Assembly: GCA_902500805.1 (NCBI GenBank)
Contig: CABVSA010000021.1
Span: 1-45,473, forward strand
Length of the DNA: 45,473 bases
Direction of reading: 5' to 3'
Source of the DNA: an uncultured Nitrospira sp.
Lineage (GTDB): Bacteria > Nitrospirota > Nitrospiria > Nitrospirales > Nitrospiraceae
Positions 36,166 through 45,356 of the stretch are shown piece after piece. Position 1 is the stretch's first letter; the number at the start of each line of letters is the position of its first letter. The notes beneath the pieces were generated by a model that saw nothing but the letters and a program-made list of their open reading frames with translations, made no database searches and was not told where the DNA came from. The translations under genes were made by a program, and so were the position numbers.

Positions 36166-36250
36166 CCATCCAGAAAACTACTCTGGCGCTTCAGACAACA
36201 TACTGCACCCTGATCCCAAATGAAGCCCGACCCTCATACCCTCATCCTGA

Positions 36251-38425
36251 TCAATGCTGCCACGACCGAATTCGCCGGGAGGTAATCACACCATCGATCC
36301 GTTCAATGGTTTTCAGGACTCGATTCAAATGAGCCGTGTCGGCAACCTCTACAATAAAATCCAACTCAGCCTTACGGTCTTCCCGCGTGATGATTTCAGC
36401 GCGGCTGATATTTGCTTTGCATTCAGCGATCGCCGAAGAGACATTCGCCAACACACCGGTCCTATCTTCGGCAATGACGGCAATCTTGACCGCATGGAGG
36501 CTGGGAGCAGCGGTATCCCACTCCACCTCCACCAACCGAGCCCGGTCATAGTCCAATGCCTCCAGATTCGGACAATCCACGGAGTGGATCGTGAGGCCTC
36601 TTCCTCGAGTGATGTAGCCTAAGATTCGATCGCCGGGAACCGGATTACAACAGCGGGATAACTGCATCAGTAAATCACGTCCACCCTTGACCTGAACACT
36701 CTGTTCTCCACCTCGGCCGCTCAAGACCTTCTGCGATGTCGAGGGTTCAGGTACAACCGGAGTGGTCCCGGATGCCGGTGTAACCAGCCGATTCACAACC
36801 TGGGCCGTCGCGATATGACCAAATCCAATGGCAATCGTCAGTTCATCGGTCGTTTCATATCCTTCTTGCTTGGCAACCTCAACCAATTCGCTCGACTTCA
36901 ATACTTGAGCAGGGGCTAATCCATGCCGACGGAATTCCGTCTCCAGTAATCGCCGACCAATCTCTAAGCTTCGCTTCTGCTCCTCGGCTTTAATCCAATG
37001 TTTGATTTTTGTCTTCGCCCGTGAGGTACGGACAAACTTCAGCCAATCTTTGTGCGGCGTCTGATTCGGCGAGGTCAGAATTTCAATCGTATCGCCGCTC
37101 TCCAACTCGTATTTGAGCGGCACAATCTTGCCGTTCACCTTTGCCCCCACACAATGGTCGCCGACCTCGGTATGGATCGCATAGGCAAAATCAACCGGAG
37201 TCGAGTCTTTCGGTAACTCTTTGACCGTTCCTTTGGGCGTGAAAACATAGACGACGTCATGAAACAATTCGAGCTTCACTGAATCCATAAACTGACGATT
37301 GTCCGGCAAATCGCTTTGCCATTCGATAAACTGCCTCAGCCATCCAAAGGCTTTGCTGTCCTTATCCTGAACACGCCCCTGCTCCTTATATTTCCAATGC
37401 GCCGCAATCCCATATTCGGCCACGCGATGCATTTCTTCGGTTCGGATCTGGAATTCGACATGCTCGCCCTTGGGCCCGACCACGGTGGTGTGGAGCGATT
37501 GATACAGATTGGATTTTGGAATGGCGATGTAGTCCTTGAAACGGCCAGGAAGCGGGCGCCACAGCGAGTGAATCACGCCCAGCAACGCATAACAGTTCAT
37601 CTTCGTATCGGTAATGATCCGCAAGGCGGTGAGATCGTAGACCTCTTCGAAGGAGATCGCCTGTTTCTTCATTTTTTGATAGACGCCATAGAGATGCTTG
37701 GGTCGGCCATAGACTGCTCCGGACAAGCCATGCTCGACCAACGCTTTCTCGACTAGTTCCCGCACCTCTTGGATGTACTGCTGACGATCCTCATCACGCT
37801 TCGCGACACGCACCCGTAACATCTCGTACACATCCGGCTTCAGATGTTTGAGGCAGAGATCTTCCAGTTCATTCTTCACCCACCCGACCCCGATCCGATT
37901 GGCCAATGGCGCATAGATCTCCAGGGTCTCCTGCGCAATTTCAAGACGCTTTCCCTCGCTGAGATGCTCAAGCGTTCGCATATTATGAAGTCGATCGGCG
38001 AGCTTAATGATCACGACGCGGATATCATCCGCCATCGACAAGACCATTTTTCTGAAATTCTCGGCTTGCTTCTCCTCGGAACTCTTGAACGTGATCTTCC
38101 CGATTTTCGTCACCCCATCGACGAGATGCACCACATCCTTGCCGAACTCTCGTTCCAACTCACCGGCCGTCGCCACCGTATCTTCCAACGTATCGTGCAG
38201 CAGCCCGGCAACGATCGCCGTCACATCGGTTTTCAATGAGGTCAGCACGCCCGCCACGGCGACGGGATGTTTGACATAGGGCTCCCCGGAACGGCGTGTT
38301 TGACCTTCATGCGCCTTCGCGGAAAATTCATAGGCCTTTCGCACCATTCCAAGATCGGCATCGGGCTGATACGATTGCACCCGCTCCAGCAACTGATCGA
38401 TGCTCGTGACCGTTTCGTACTTCAT
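36251..38425 (-). CDS. spoT: Bifunctional (p)ppGpp synthetase/hydrolase RelA/SpoT
   Basis: This 724-residue stringent-response enzyme has an HD hydrolase domain (H53, HD at 77-78 in LLHDTLEDT, and ADRLHNMRT), a synthetase domain with ALRIITDTKMNCYALLG, a TGS domain (VFTPKGTVKELPKDSTP), and a C-terminal ACT domain (IAVIAEDRTGVLANVS). The intact HD ligands indicate hydrolase activity as well. It follows recJ by 3 bp. Only one Rel-type gene is visible here. Confidence 0.96.
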   Translation of the reverse strand: MKYETVTSIDQLLERVQSYQPDADLGMVRKAYEFSAKAHEGQTRRSGEPYVKHPVAVAGVLTSLKTDVTAIVAGLLHDTLEDTVATAGELEREFGKDVVHLVDGVTKIGKITFKSSEEKQAENFRKMVLSMADDIRVVIIKLADRLHNMRTLEHLSEGKRLEIAQETLEIYAPLANRIGVGWVKNELEDLCLKHLKPDVYEMLRVRVAKRDEDRQQYIQEVRELVEKALVEHGLSGAVYGRPKHLYGVYQKMKKQAISFEEVYDLTALRIITDTKMNCYALLGVIHSLWRPLPGRFKDYIAIPKSNLYQSLHTTVVGPKGEHVEFQIRTEEMHRVAEYGIAAHWKYKEQGRVQDKDSKAFGWLRQFIEWQSDLPDNRQFMDSVKLELFHDVVYVFTPKGTVKELPKDSTPVDFAYAIHTEVGDHCVGAKVNGKIVPLKYELESGDTIEILTSPNQTPHKDWLKFVRTSRAKTKIKHWIKAEEQKRSLEIGRRLLETEFRRHGLAPAQVLKSSELVEVAKQEGYETTDELTIAIGFGHIATAQVVNRLVTPASGTTPVVPEPSTSQKVLSGRGGEQSVQVKGGRDLLMQLSRCCNPVPGDRILGYITRGRGLTIHSVDCPNLEALDYDRARLVEVEWDTAAPSLHAVKIAVIAEDRTGVLANVSSAIAECKANISRAEIITREDRKAELDFIVEVADTAHLNRVLKTIERIDGVITSRRIRSWQH

Positions 38426-38428
38426 CGG

Positions 38429-40126
38429 TTACTCTATTCCCGCCGCCCGTATGTCTCGAATGCGCAATTGGATTCGGTCATGCCCGTTCCAGTGATTGAG
38501 CTCCGGCGTAAATGCCACATCGATCGGCGTCTTGAGCGACAATCCCTGTTCTTCGAGGGACTTCATTCCGAATCCGATACTGTCAAACGGCACCGACCCG
38601 CCCTGCCGAACCGTCATCTTCAAATGCTTCTCCCCCACGACGCGGGCCTGCAGGACGTTCAATCCCCTCACGGCAAAGGTCGGCTCTGGATTGCCCGCGC
38701 CGAATGGATGCAGCGTCCCGATTTCTCGGATCAGCTGTAACGTGACCTCGTCCAGCCGCAGTTCGGAATCCAGGTGCAACATCGGAACAGTTTGGGTACT
38801 GCGCATCCAGGCCTCGGCCGTGGCAGCAAACCGTTCGGCGAACTCCGGTAATCGCTCTTCCTTAATCGTTACTCCCGCGGCACTGGGATGGCCTCCAAAC
38901 GCGATCAGCAGATCTCGGCATCCGGCCAATGCCTGATAGAGATCAAACCCCGGCACAGTCCTCGCTGAACCTTTACCAATACCGTCTTCATTAATTGCAA
39001 TGACGATCGTCGGACGATGAAAGCGTTCCATGATACGGGCCGCCACAATACCAACGACCCCAAGATGCCACCCTCGTGCATATAATACGATGCCTCCGGG
39101 CAACTCCCGCGACTCGACCTGCGTCAATGCCTCATCAAGGATAGTCGCTTCGAGTTCCCGTCGCCTGTGATTCAGCTGATCCAGCTCCTCGGCCAAGGCT
39201 TGAGCTTCCCCTTCTGACTCTGTCGTCAACAGCCGGACTCCTTTGAGCGCCTCATCCAATCGCCCTGCGGCGTTCAACCGAGGCGCGAGTTTAAATGCGA
39301 TCGTATCCGCTGCGCAGTCACGGGTCACACCGGCGACCTGCTTCAAGGCCCGGAGGCCACAACGGGATCCACGCGAAATCTGAGCCAGGCCCTCGCGAAC
39401 AAACAGTCGATTTTCGTCTTGGAGCGGAACCACATCGGCGATGGTCGCCAGCGCCACCAGGTCCAACAAGGACTCGAGGGGTACCGAACCAGAGCCATAT
39501 GTTTGCTCATACGCCTGCACAACTTTGTAGGCGAGACCACCTGAACAGAGGCCACGAAACGGATACTGCGCATCCGGCCGATGGGGGTTCATCACGGCTA
39601 ACGCCGGGACCATCTCCATGTCGCTCTGATGGTGATCCGTCACGATCACATCGATCCCCAGTTGACTCGCGAGGGCAATCTCACGATGTGACGTCGTCCC
39701 ACAATCGGACGTCACCAATAACGTGATGCCGTCTTGCGCCAGGGCTCGAATCGCAGGCTCATTGAGTCCATACCCTTCGCGCAGGCGATGCGGTACGTAG
39801 GCTCGGACGTACGCTCCGAGATTGCGGAAAAAGGACACGTACACACTGGTCGCCGACATACCGTCCACATCATAGTCGCCATAAAAACAGACGCGCTCCC
39901 GCCGTTGCATCGCCTGATGCAACCGGTCGACGGCCCGCTCGATATCGGGAATCAAGAACGGATCATGTGCTTGGAGCGGGGACATCCAGGCCAAAGCCTG
40001 GTCCACATTCGTCACACCTCGGTTGAGCAACAGCGAGGCGGTTGCGGAAGAAATGGAGAGGGCCTGCGAGAGACGGCCGCGTTGGATCGGATCAACTTGC
40101 CGAAAGACCCAGAGCTTAGACTTCAC
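38429..40126 (-). CDS. recJ: Single-stranded-DNA exonuclease RecJ
   Basis: This 565-residue 5'-3' exonuclease of the DHH family has GDYDVDGMSA (D84, D86, D88), TSDCGTT (D141), and the DHH at 164-166 (IVTDHHQSD), plus the DHHA1 block FGGHPSAAGVTI. RecJ works in recombination and mismatch repair. The GTG at 40126 is chosen because AAGGAGG stands 5 bases upstream; earlier ATGs lack a site. It is followed after 3 bp by the Rel gene. Confidence 0.94.
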   Translation of the reverse strand: MKSKLWVFRQVDPIQRGRLSQALSISSATASLLLNRGVTNVDQALAWMSPLQAHDPFLIPDIERAVDRLHQAMQRRERVCFYGDYDVDGMSATSVYVSFFRNLGAYVRAYVPHRLREGYGLNEPAIRALAQDGITLLVTSDCGTTSHREIALASQLGIDVIVTDHHQSDMEMVPALAVMNPHRPDAQYPFRGLCSGGLAYKVVQAYEQTYGSGSVPLESLLDLVALATIADVVPLQDENRLFVREGLAQISRGSRCGLRALKQVAGVTRDCAADTIAFKLAPRLNAAGRLDEALKGVRLLTTESEGEAQALAEELDQLNHRRRELEATILDEALTQVESRELPGGIVLYARGWHLGVVGIVAARIMERFHRPTIVIAINEDGIGKGSARTVPGFDLYQALAGCRDLLIAFGGHPSAAGVTIKEERLPEFAERFAATAEAWMRSTQTVPMLHLDSELRLDEVTLQLIREIGTLHPFGAGNPEPTFAVRGLNVLQARVVGEKHLKMTVRQGGSVPFDSIGFGMKSLEEQGLSLKTPIDVAFTPELNHWNGHDRIQLRIRDIRAAGIE

Positions 40127-40294
40127 CGCTACCTCCTTCATACACCTGGGCCATGAGACGATTCGGGATAGGACACTCAGGGAAACGAGCCAGACTCTAA
40201 TAAGTCGCTGCTTCTTTGTCAAACAACGCAGAGAGGAAACACCAACGGGGTACCGGCAAGAGGGAATTAAAGAGATTCGAAGGGAATCACCAGA

Positions 40295-40492
40295 CTATTC
40301 ACCGCCTTTTTGCACATAGTTCTTTACAAATTCCTCCGCGTTCTTTTCGAGAACGTCGTCAATTTCATCAACCAGCTTATCGATATCTTCCTTCAGCTTT
40401 TTCCCGGTCTCCACGACTTTCGGGTTGGCTTTGACCTCTTCCTTGCCTTGCGGTTCTCGTCGCGGCTCCTGCTTTCGTTCCTGCTTTTCCAT
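40295..40492 (-). CDS. pup: Prokaryotic ubiquitin-like protein Pup
   Basis: This 65-residue disordered protein has a Lys/Glu/Pro-rich N-terminus and the Pup helix and tail: VDEIDDVLEKNAEEFVKNYV followed by QKGGE. This is nearly the same as the C-terminal half of Mycobacterium Pup, which ends GGQ. Ending in Glu, it needs no deamidation by Dop before PafA-type ligation to substrate lysines. Pupylated proteins go to the Mpa-proteasome. The ATG at 40492 follows AGGAGGTG. No prcA, prcB, mpa, dop or pafA gene is in this window; neighbours are hppA and recJ. Confidence 0.92.
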   Translation of the reverse strand: MEKQERKQEPRREPQGKEEVKANPKVVETGKKLKEDIDKLVDEIDDVLEKNAEEFVKNYVQKGGE

Positions 40493-40556
40493 TCGAGCAC
40501 CTCCTGTCATCCAGGGAAATCCTCGCGGTCAGCTCACACCTACCGATCATACATGC

Positions 40557-40586
40557 ACATTACTCTAGGGAACAGAAACCCGTCAA
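40557..40586 (-). promoter_or_regulatory. Weak candidate promoter for pup
   Basis: TTGACG (40586-40581, minus strand) with an 18-base spacer and TAATGT (40562-40557) stands about 65 bp upstream of the pup ATG, just past the hppA terminator. Confidence 0.3.
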
Positions 40587-40602
40587 GGCAAGGGCTAAAA
40601 CG

Positions 40603-40635
40603 AAAAGCGCCGTTTCCCATGATGGGAAACGGCGC
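40603..40635 (-). terminator. Intrinsic terminator after hppA
   Basis: GCGCCGTTTCCC (40607-40618) pairs perfectly with GGGAAACGGCGC (40624-40635); on the minus strand a TTTT run follows (40606-40603). It lies 28 bp past the hppA stop and isolates hppA from pup. Confidence 0.85.
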
Positions 40636-40662
40636 GCCACTCACTCAATCTCGACTCTTCTA

Positions 40663-42717
40663 TCAGACGATCAGCGAAATGATGAGAAGGGCCACGATAT
40701 TGATGACCTTGATCATCGGGTTCACCGCCGGACCAGCAGTATCCTTATAAGGATCGCCGACCGTGTCGCCGGTGACTGCGGCTTTGTGCGTCTCGGTGCC
40801 CTTCAAACCTTGTTCCTCGATAAATTTCTTGGCATTGTCCCAGGCACCGCCGCCGCTCGTCATCGAAATCGCGACGAACAATCCGGTCACGATGCTGCCG
40901 ACCAGCACGCCACCGAGCGCCTGTGGTCCAAGCACTAAACCGACGACTACCGGTGCCGCCACTGGAATCAAACCAGGGATCATCATCTTTTGGATCGCGG
41001 CCTGAGTCACGATGTCGACACAGGTGCCATACTCCGGCTTGCCCGTGCCTTCCATAATTCCTGGGATCGTTCTGAATTGCCGTCGCACCTCTTCCACGAT
41101 CAATCCTCCCGCTTCACCGACGGCCCTCATACACATGGAGCCGAAGATAAACGGCAACATACCACCGAGAAACAGCCCCACCAACACTTTCGGATTGGAC
41201 AGGTCGAACGCGGCCAGCGCCGGATTGTGTGCCGCCACCTCTCGCGAGTATTCGGCAAAGAGCACCACGGCCGCCAAACCGGCGGAGCCGATCGCATAGC
41301 CTTTAGTGACCGCCTTGGTCGTATTGCCGACGGCATCCAACGGATCGGTAATATCGCGCACTTCCTTGCCCAGATGCGACATTTCGGCGATCCCACCGGC
41401 GTTGTCGGTGATCGGGCCGAACGCATCGATCGCCACCACAATACCAGCCATCGAAAGCATCGACACCGCCGCCACCGCCACACCGTATAACCCGCCAGAC
41501 TCCGCCCCACCGCAAACCCAATAGCTGCCGAGAATCGCCGCTGAAATGACCACAACAGGAGCCGAGGTCGCCTGCATGCCGACTGCAAGACCAGCGATGA
41601 TATTCGTTGCATGGCCTGTTTCACTTGCTTTCGCAATGTACTTCACCGGCTCATACTCTTTTGACGTGTAGTAGTCGGTGATGAAGACAAGCGCCAAGGT
41701 GACGGCTAAGCCGAGCAACGCGGCAATGTAGTAGCTAAATCCACCAACACCACCAACTCCGCTCATGATCATGAAGGTAATCGGTAAAAAGGCCACGGCG
41801 GCAATCCCGCCGGCCACGAACAGCCCCTTATAGAGCGCCGGCATGATGTCACCACCCGGACTCACTTTGACAAAGAGAATCCCGACGATCGTCGCAAAGA
41901 TCGTGACCCCGCCCAACGCGAGCGGATAGAGAATGGGAGCCGTCGCGCCCTTAAACATCGTAAAGGCCAGTACCATCGCCGCCACAGTCGTCACGGCATA
42001 GGTTTCAAACAAGTCCGCCGCCATTCCGGCGCAATCACCCACGTTATCACCCACGTTATCGGCGATGACCGCCGGGTTACGAGGGTCGTCTTCCGGAATT
42101 CCCGCTTCGACCTTACCGACGAGATCCGCGCCTACATCCGCCGCCTTGGTATAGATGCCGCCACCAACACGAGCAAAGACCGAGATCAAGCTACCGCCGA
42201 ATCCAAGGCTCAAGAGGGCGTGGATCGCCTTCTCTTGGCCAGCCAGCGATAGTGCAATCATATAAAAAGACGTAATCGCCAACAGTCCTAGACCGATCAG
42301 TAACAGACCCGTCACCGCGCCCCCTCGAAACGCCACCGTAAGGGCAGCATTCATGCCATTATGCGCGGCTTGGGCCGTCCGCACATTGGCACGCACGGCA
42401 ATGATCATCCCCACATAGCCGGCAATCGACGAGGCTCCTGCGCCGACCAAAAACCCGACGGCCGTCAGCAAGCCAAACTTATCGGAGACAGCCCCAGCAC
42501 CCCAGAGCACGACGAAGAGCACTGCAGCCACATAGCCGACGGTTTTGTATTGTCGATTCATGTAGGCACCGGCGCCTTCCTGAATGGCTTTTGCAATTTC
42601 CTGCATCTTTGCATTACCGGCATCAAGCTTGAACACCCACATCGCCAGGTACAACCCATAGCCAATGCCCGCCACGGCCGCGATGAGGGCAAATGTGATA
42701 ATCGCTGAGTCACTCAC
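40663..42717 (-). CDS. hppA: Proton-translocating membrane pyrophosphatase (K+-independent type)
   Basis: This 684-residue protein has about 16 membrane segments and couples pyrophosphate hydrolysis to proton export. The catalytic segment is [20 protein letters not shown] followed by [19 protein letters not shown]. The cation-selectivity motif reads GNTTKA with K468, which marks K+-independent proton pumps; K+-dependent forms have Ala there. GTG start at 42717 follows AGGAGGATC. It is monocistronic, ending in a terminator. Confidence 0.96.
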   Translation of the reverse strand: MSDSAIITFALIAAVAGIGYGLYLAMWVFKLDAGNAKMQEIAKAIQEGAGAYMNRQYKTVGYVAAVLFVVLWGAGAVSDKFGLLTAVGFLVGAGASSIAGYVGMIIAVRANVRTAQAAHNGMNAALTVAFRGGAVTGLLLIGLGLLAITSFYMIALSLAGQEKAIHALLSLGFGGSLISVFARVGGGIYTKAADVGADLVGKVEAGIPEDDPRNPAVIADNVGDNVGDCAGMAADLFETYAVTTVAAMVLAFTMFKGATAPILYPLALGGVTIFATIVGILFVKVSPGGDIMPALYKGLFVAGGIAAVAFLPITFMIMSGVGGVGGFSYYIAALLGLAVTLALVFITDYYTSKEYEPVKYIAKASETGHATNIIAGLAVGMQATSAPVVVISAAILGSYWVCGGAESGGLYGVAVAAVSMLSMAGIVVAIDAFGPITDNAGGIAEMSHLGKEVRDITDPLDAVGNTTKAVTKGYAIGSAGLAAVVLFAEYSREVAAHNPALAAFDLSNPKVLVGLFLGGMLPFIFGSMCMRAVGEAGGLIVEEVRRQFRTIPGIMEGTGKPEYGTCVDIVTQAAIQKMMIPGLIPVAAPVVVGLVLGPQALGGVLVGSIVTGLFVAISMTSGGGAWDNAKKFIEEQGLKGTETHKAAVTGDTVGDPYKDTAGPAVNPMIKVINIVALLIISLIV

Positions 42718-43069
42718 GGGAGATCCTCCTACTGGTTAAACGGATTCCTGATGTCACACGGCTCTCCGTGGCTTCAACCCATCCAAAGTACATGCGCGAG
42801 TGGGTAAATCCTAAGGTGGGCAGAGTCGATTTCGAAGCGAGCCACCCGAAAAGCTGGGCTATTCTAATGGAGTCCCACGGGAGGGATCAAGACCAAATAC
42901 GGTCATCTTGCAAACCCCTCCCCAGTCTGAGTCATACTGGCAGACGCTGTTCGGATGCGCCATGCGGGACGGATGTATGTGATCTCTCACATCTATGGGA
43001 GCGAAAGAGGTGCTATCGGATCGAAAGGGAGAGAGACCGCTCATCTCCATATAGAACAAGAGGTTATGC
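42718..43069. other. 352-bp divergent intergenic region
   Basis: This lies between the divergent hppA and sugar-dehydrogenase genes. I see no convincing promoter pair, RNA or reading frame; the plus frame at 42768-43073 has an unstructured Arg/Ser/Cys-rich translation. A short CACGG-CCGTG hairpin near 42757 is the only local structure. Confidence 0.4.
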
Positions 43070-44236
43070 ATGAGACTGTCTATCTGGATGATCCAGTGCT
43101 TATACCTGGTCAGCTTACTCGCTGCCTGCGGCAGCGACAGTACCACGAGGAATCCTGCCGCAACGCTCACTAGCCTCAAACTTCAAACGGTGAAGAGCGA
43201 TCTGACCGCCCCAGTGTTCTTGACGGCACCCTCTAGAGATGCCGACCGCCTGTTTGTGTTGGAACAAGGAGGGAGGATCAAGATTCTCGACAGAACGACC
43301 GGCGCCGAGCTTGGCACCTTTCTGACTCTCACCGGGATCACGAGCGGTGGAGAGCGCGGACTCTTAGGGCTGGCCTTTGATCCAGAGTACAACTCCAACG
43401 GCCGATTCTACATCTCCTATACGGATGCCAATGGCGCGATCACCATCGCCCGATTTCTGGTCTCGCCAACCAACCCGAACGTTGCTGACCCGGCTTCGCA
43501 GACTCTCCTCGTCTCTATCCCCCATCCAACCTTCACCAACCACAATGGAGGGATGATCGCATTCGGATCGGATGGGTGCCTCTATGCTGGAATTGGTGAT
43601 GGGGGCGGTGCGGGAGATCCAAACAATCATGCGCAAAATCTCACCAGCCGACTAGGTAAACTTCTCCGGATTGATCCCGCCACTGGAACGGCCTGTACGA
43701 AAGGAACGCTGAACCCATTTGTCTTGAGCGGCGGCCATCCACTCGTGTGGAGCTACGGGCTGCGCAATCCCTGGCGATTTTCGTTTGACGGCGAGGATCT
43801 CTACATCGGCGATGTCGGCCAGAATGCCCGCGAAGAAATCAATGTCGCAACAGCAGGCCCCAGCGCAGGACGCGGACTGAACTATGGCTGGCGGCTCATG
43901 GAAGGATCCGCTTGTTTCAATCCAGCGACCACCTGCAATACCGGTGGGCTGACCCTCCCGGTTTTCGAGTATACGCACGAGAACGGAACCTGCTCGATCA
44001 CCGGAGGATATGTGTATCGCGGTCAAGCCGCACCAGCTATCCACGGGACCTACTTCTACGCCGATTTCTGCGCCGGGTTCGTCCGCAGTTTCCGCTTGAA
44101 CAATGGCTCGGTCATTGAGCAAACCGAATGGCCGCTGCTCACCGCTCCCTCCATCTCAAGTTTTGGCCAAGATGGCCTTGGAGAGCTCTATCTGACCTCG
44201 CTGAGCGGCACGGTGTTTCGAATCGTCCCGAATTAG
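43070..44236 (+). CDS. PQQ-dependent sugar dehydrogenase-type lipoprotein
   Basis: This 388-residue protein has a lipoprotein signal (SLLAAC, C20) and a six-bladed beta-propeller of the glucose/sorbosone dehydrogenase family: VFLTAPSRDADRLFVLEQGG, GERGLLGLAFDPEY, NHNGGMIAFGSDGCLYAG, IGDGGGAGDP and SYGLRNPWRFSFD. The His in NHNGG and the GDGG loop are PQQ/calcium-site features. It likely oxidises aldoses in the periplasm and feeds a respiratory chain; the substrate is unknown. AGAGG precedes the ATG at 43070. Confidence 0.9.
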   Translation: MRLSIWMIQCLYLVSLLAACGSDSTTRNPAATLTSLKLQTVKSDLTAPVFLTAPSRDADRLFVLEQGGRIKILDRTTGAELGTFLTLTGITSGGERGLLGLAFDPEYNSNGRFYISYTDANGAITIARFLVSPTNPNVADPASQTLLVSIPHPTFTNHNGGMIAFGSDGCLYAGIGDGGGAGDPNNHAQNLTSRLGKLLRIDPATGTACTKGTLNPFVLSGGHPLVWSYGLRNPWRFSFDGEDLYIGDVGQNAREEINVATAGPSAGRGLNYGWRLMEGSACFNPATTCNTGGLTLPVFEYTHENGTCSITGGYVYRGQAAPAIHGTYFYADFCAGFVRSFRLNNGSVIEQTEWPLLTAPSISSFGQDGLGELYLTSLSGTVFRIVPN

Positions 44237-44324
44237 AAACCGTTCCCACGATGCGTGACGGTCCATCCGTCGCGCCGGTTTACGATTCGCGCTGACTTTG
44301 CTATAGTTCGCCAACCTGACCACT

Positions 44325-44579
44325 ATGGGACTTGAGCCAAACTATATCGTTATCGACGGGCAGACGTTCAGCAAGGCCAAGTTGGCATTGGACAACCATG
44401 TCTATAAGAACTGCCAGATCGACGACTGCGATCTGTACTACAGCGGCGGACAATATGAACTGCTCGACACCCACATCACCAACTCACGCCTGATTCTGAA
44501 CCACCCGGCAAAAGGCATCTACAATGCCCTGCAGATCTTCAAGATGAAATCCCCAGGGTCCCGCATCGTCTTCGAGTAA
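44325..44579 (+). CDS. Hypothetical 84-residue protein, beta-solenoid-like
   Basis: This soluble protein has a repeated pattern of short strands (YKNCQIDDCDLYYSGG, ELLDTHITNSRLIL) like one or two coils of a right-handed beta-helix. It has no signal peptide and no recognisable ribosome site. I do not recognise a family. It is on the same strand as the sugar dehydrogenase gene, 88 bp downstream. Confidence 0.6.
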   Translation: MGLEPNYIVIDGQTFSKAKLALDNHVYKNCQIDDCDLYYSGGQYELLDTHITNSRLILNHPAKGIYNALQIFKMKSPGSRIVFE

Positions 44580-45020
44580 TCTCGACGGAATGTTGAGAAG
44601 GCCTGATACCTTCGTTCTCGCTTCGCATTCAAGTGCGTGAAGTGTTGCTCACCCTTCGATAACACTCAGAGCCATGAGCCTGTCGAACGGCGAAGCGTCG
44701 TTCGCTCAGGAGAGACGTGATGCGAACAACAAGGCCCGAGCGCGCGGCCTCGCCGAACGAACTTCTTGAATAGCCTGCGTGGCATTCCTGCGATATCCAA
44801 CATCATGCATTGTGTAGTCAGGCCCTGATGCAGCATCGTTATTCAACAGCCTGCTGATCTATTCCTCCCATCTCCTCCCATCGATTCAAGATCGTCTTTA
44901 GAACGGGTACGAAGATTCCGATAAGAAGATGACGGCCTGTGGACGCTCCTGCGCTGGACATGCTGCCGAATCAACTGACGCTCAATGAAATGTGACCGAA
45001 GTATGAGGAGTTTCAAATAG
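44580..45020. other. 441-bp gene-free stretch with repeat-like sequence
   Basis: No gene is supported. The left half carries short inverted repeats (CGAACG with CGTTCG near 44687-44708) and CATGAGCCTGTCGAACGGCG, a form of a palindrome widespread in bacterial intergenic DNA. Near 44845 TTATTCAACAGCCTGCTGAT resembles the end of the Nitrospira-type repeat seen at 25688, so this may hold decayed copies. Confidence 0.45.
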
Positions 45021-45356
45021 ATGAAACGCGTGGTCGTGTATGAGCTCCTGCCCGATATGGTGCTGGCAAGACCGGTCACCAATGCCAACGGACTCCCCAT
45101 TGTCGCAGCTGGAACCGTCTTGAACACCGCGCTGATCCAACGGCTCCAAGAGCTGGGGTTGCCCTCAGTCTATATTGAGGGCGATGCGCTGGATGCTGGC
45201 GGAAAAACTCTAGAAGAGCTGGAAACCGAACTCGATCATCGATTCCGGCATGTCGCACATGATCCCGTTCAGCAACTGATTCTCCGAACGCTTCGCACAC
45301 ACTTGCGCGCCACCCATGGCATGGTACCGGACCTCGAGAAGCCGGAGGCCGCATGA
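45021..45356 (+). CDS. Small protein coupled to an HDOD signalling gene
   Basis: This 111-residue protein begins MKRVVVYELLPDMVLARPV and has NGLPIVAAGTVLNTALIQRLQELGL, the N-terminal module often found before HD-GYP or HDOD domains (barrel-like input region). The C-terminal half is helical. It is not fused to an output domain; instead the next gene overlaps its stop (ATGA), so they are co-translated. GAGGAG stands about 12 bases before the ATG. Confidence 0.7.
   Translation: MKRVVVYELLPDMVLARPVTNANGLPIVAAGTVLNTALIQRLQELGLPSVYIEGDALDAGGKTLEELETELDHRFRHVAHDPVQQLILRTLRTHLRATHGMVPDLEKPEAA

Noticed and set aside
42768..43073. Plus-strand frame between hppA and the sugar dehydrogenase
   Set aside because: Arg/Ser/Cys-rich translation, no ribosome site and no family resemblance.
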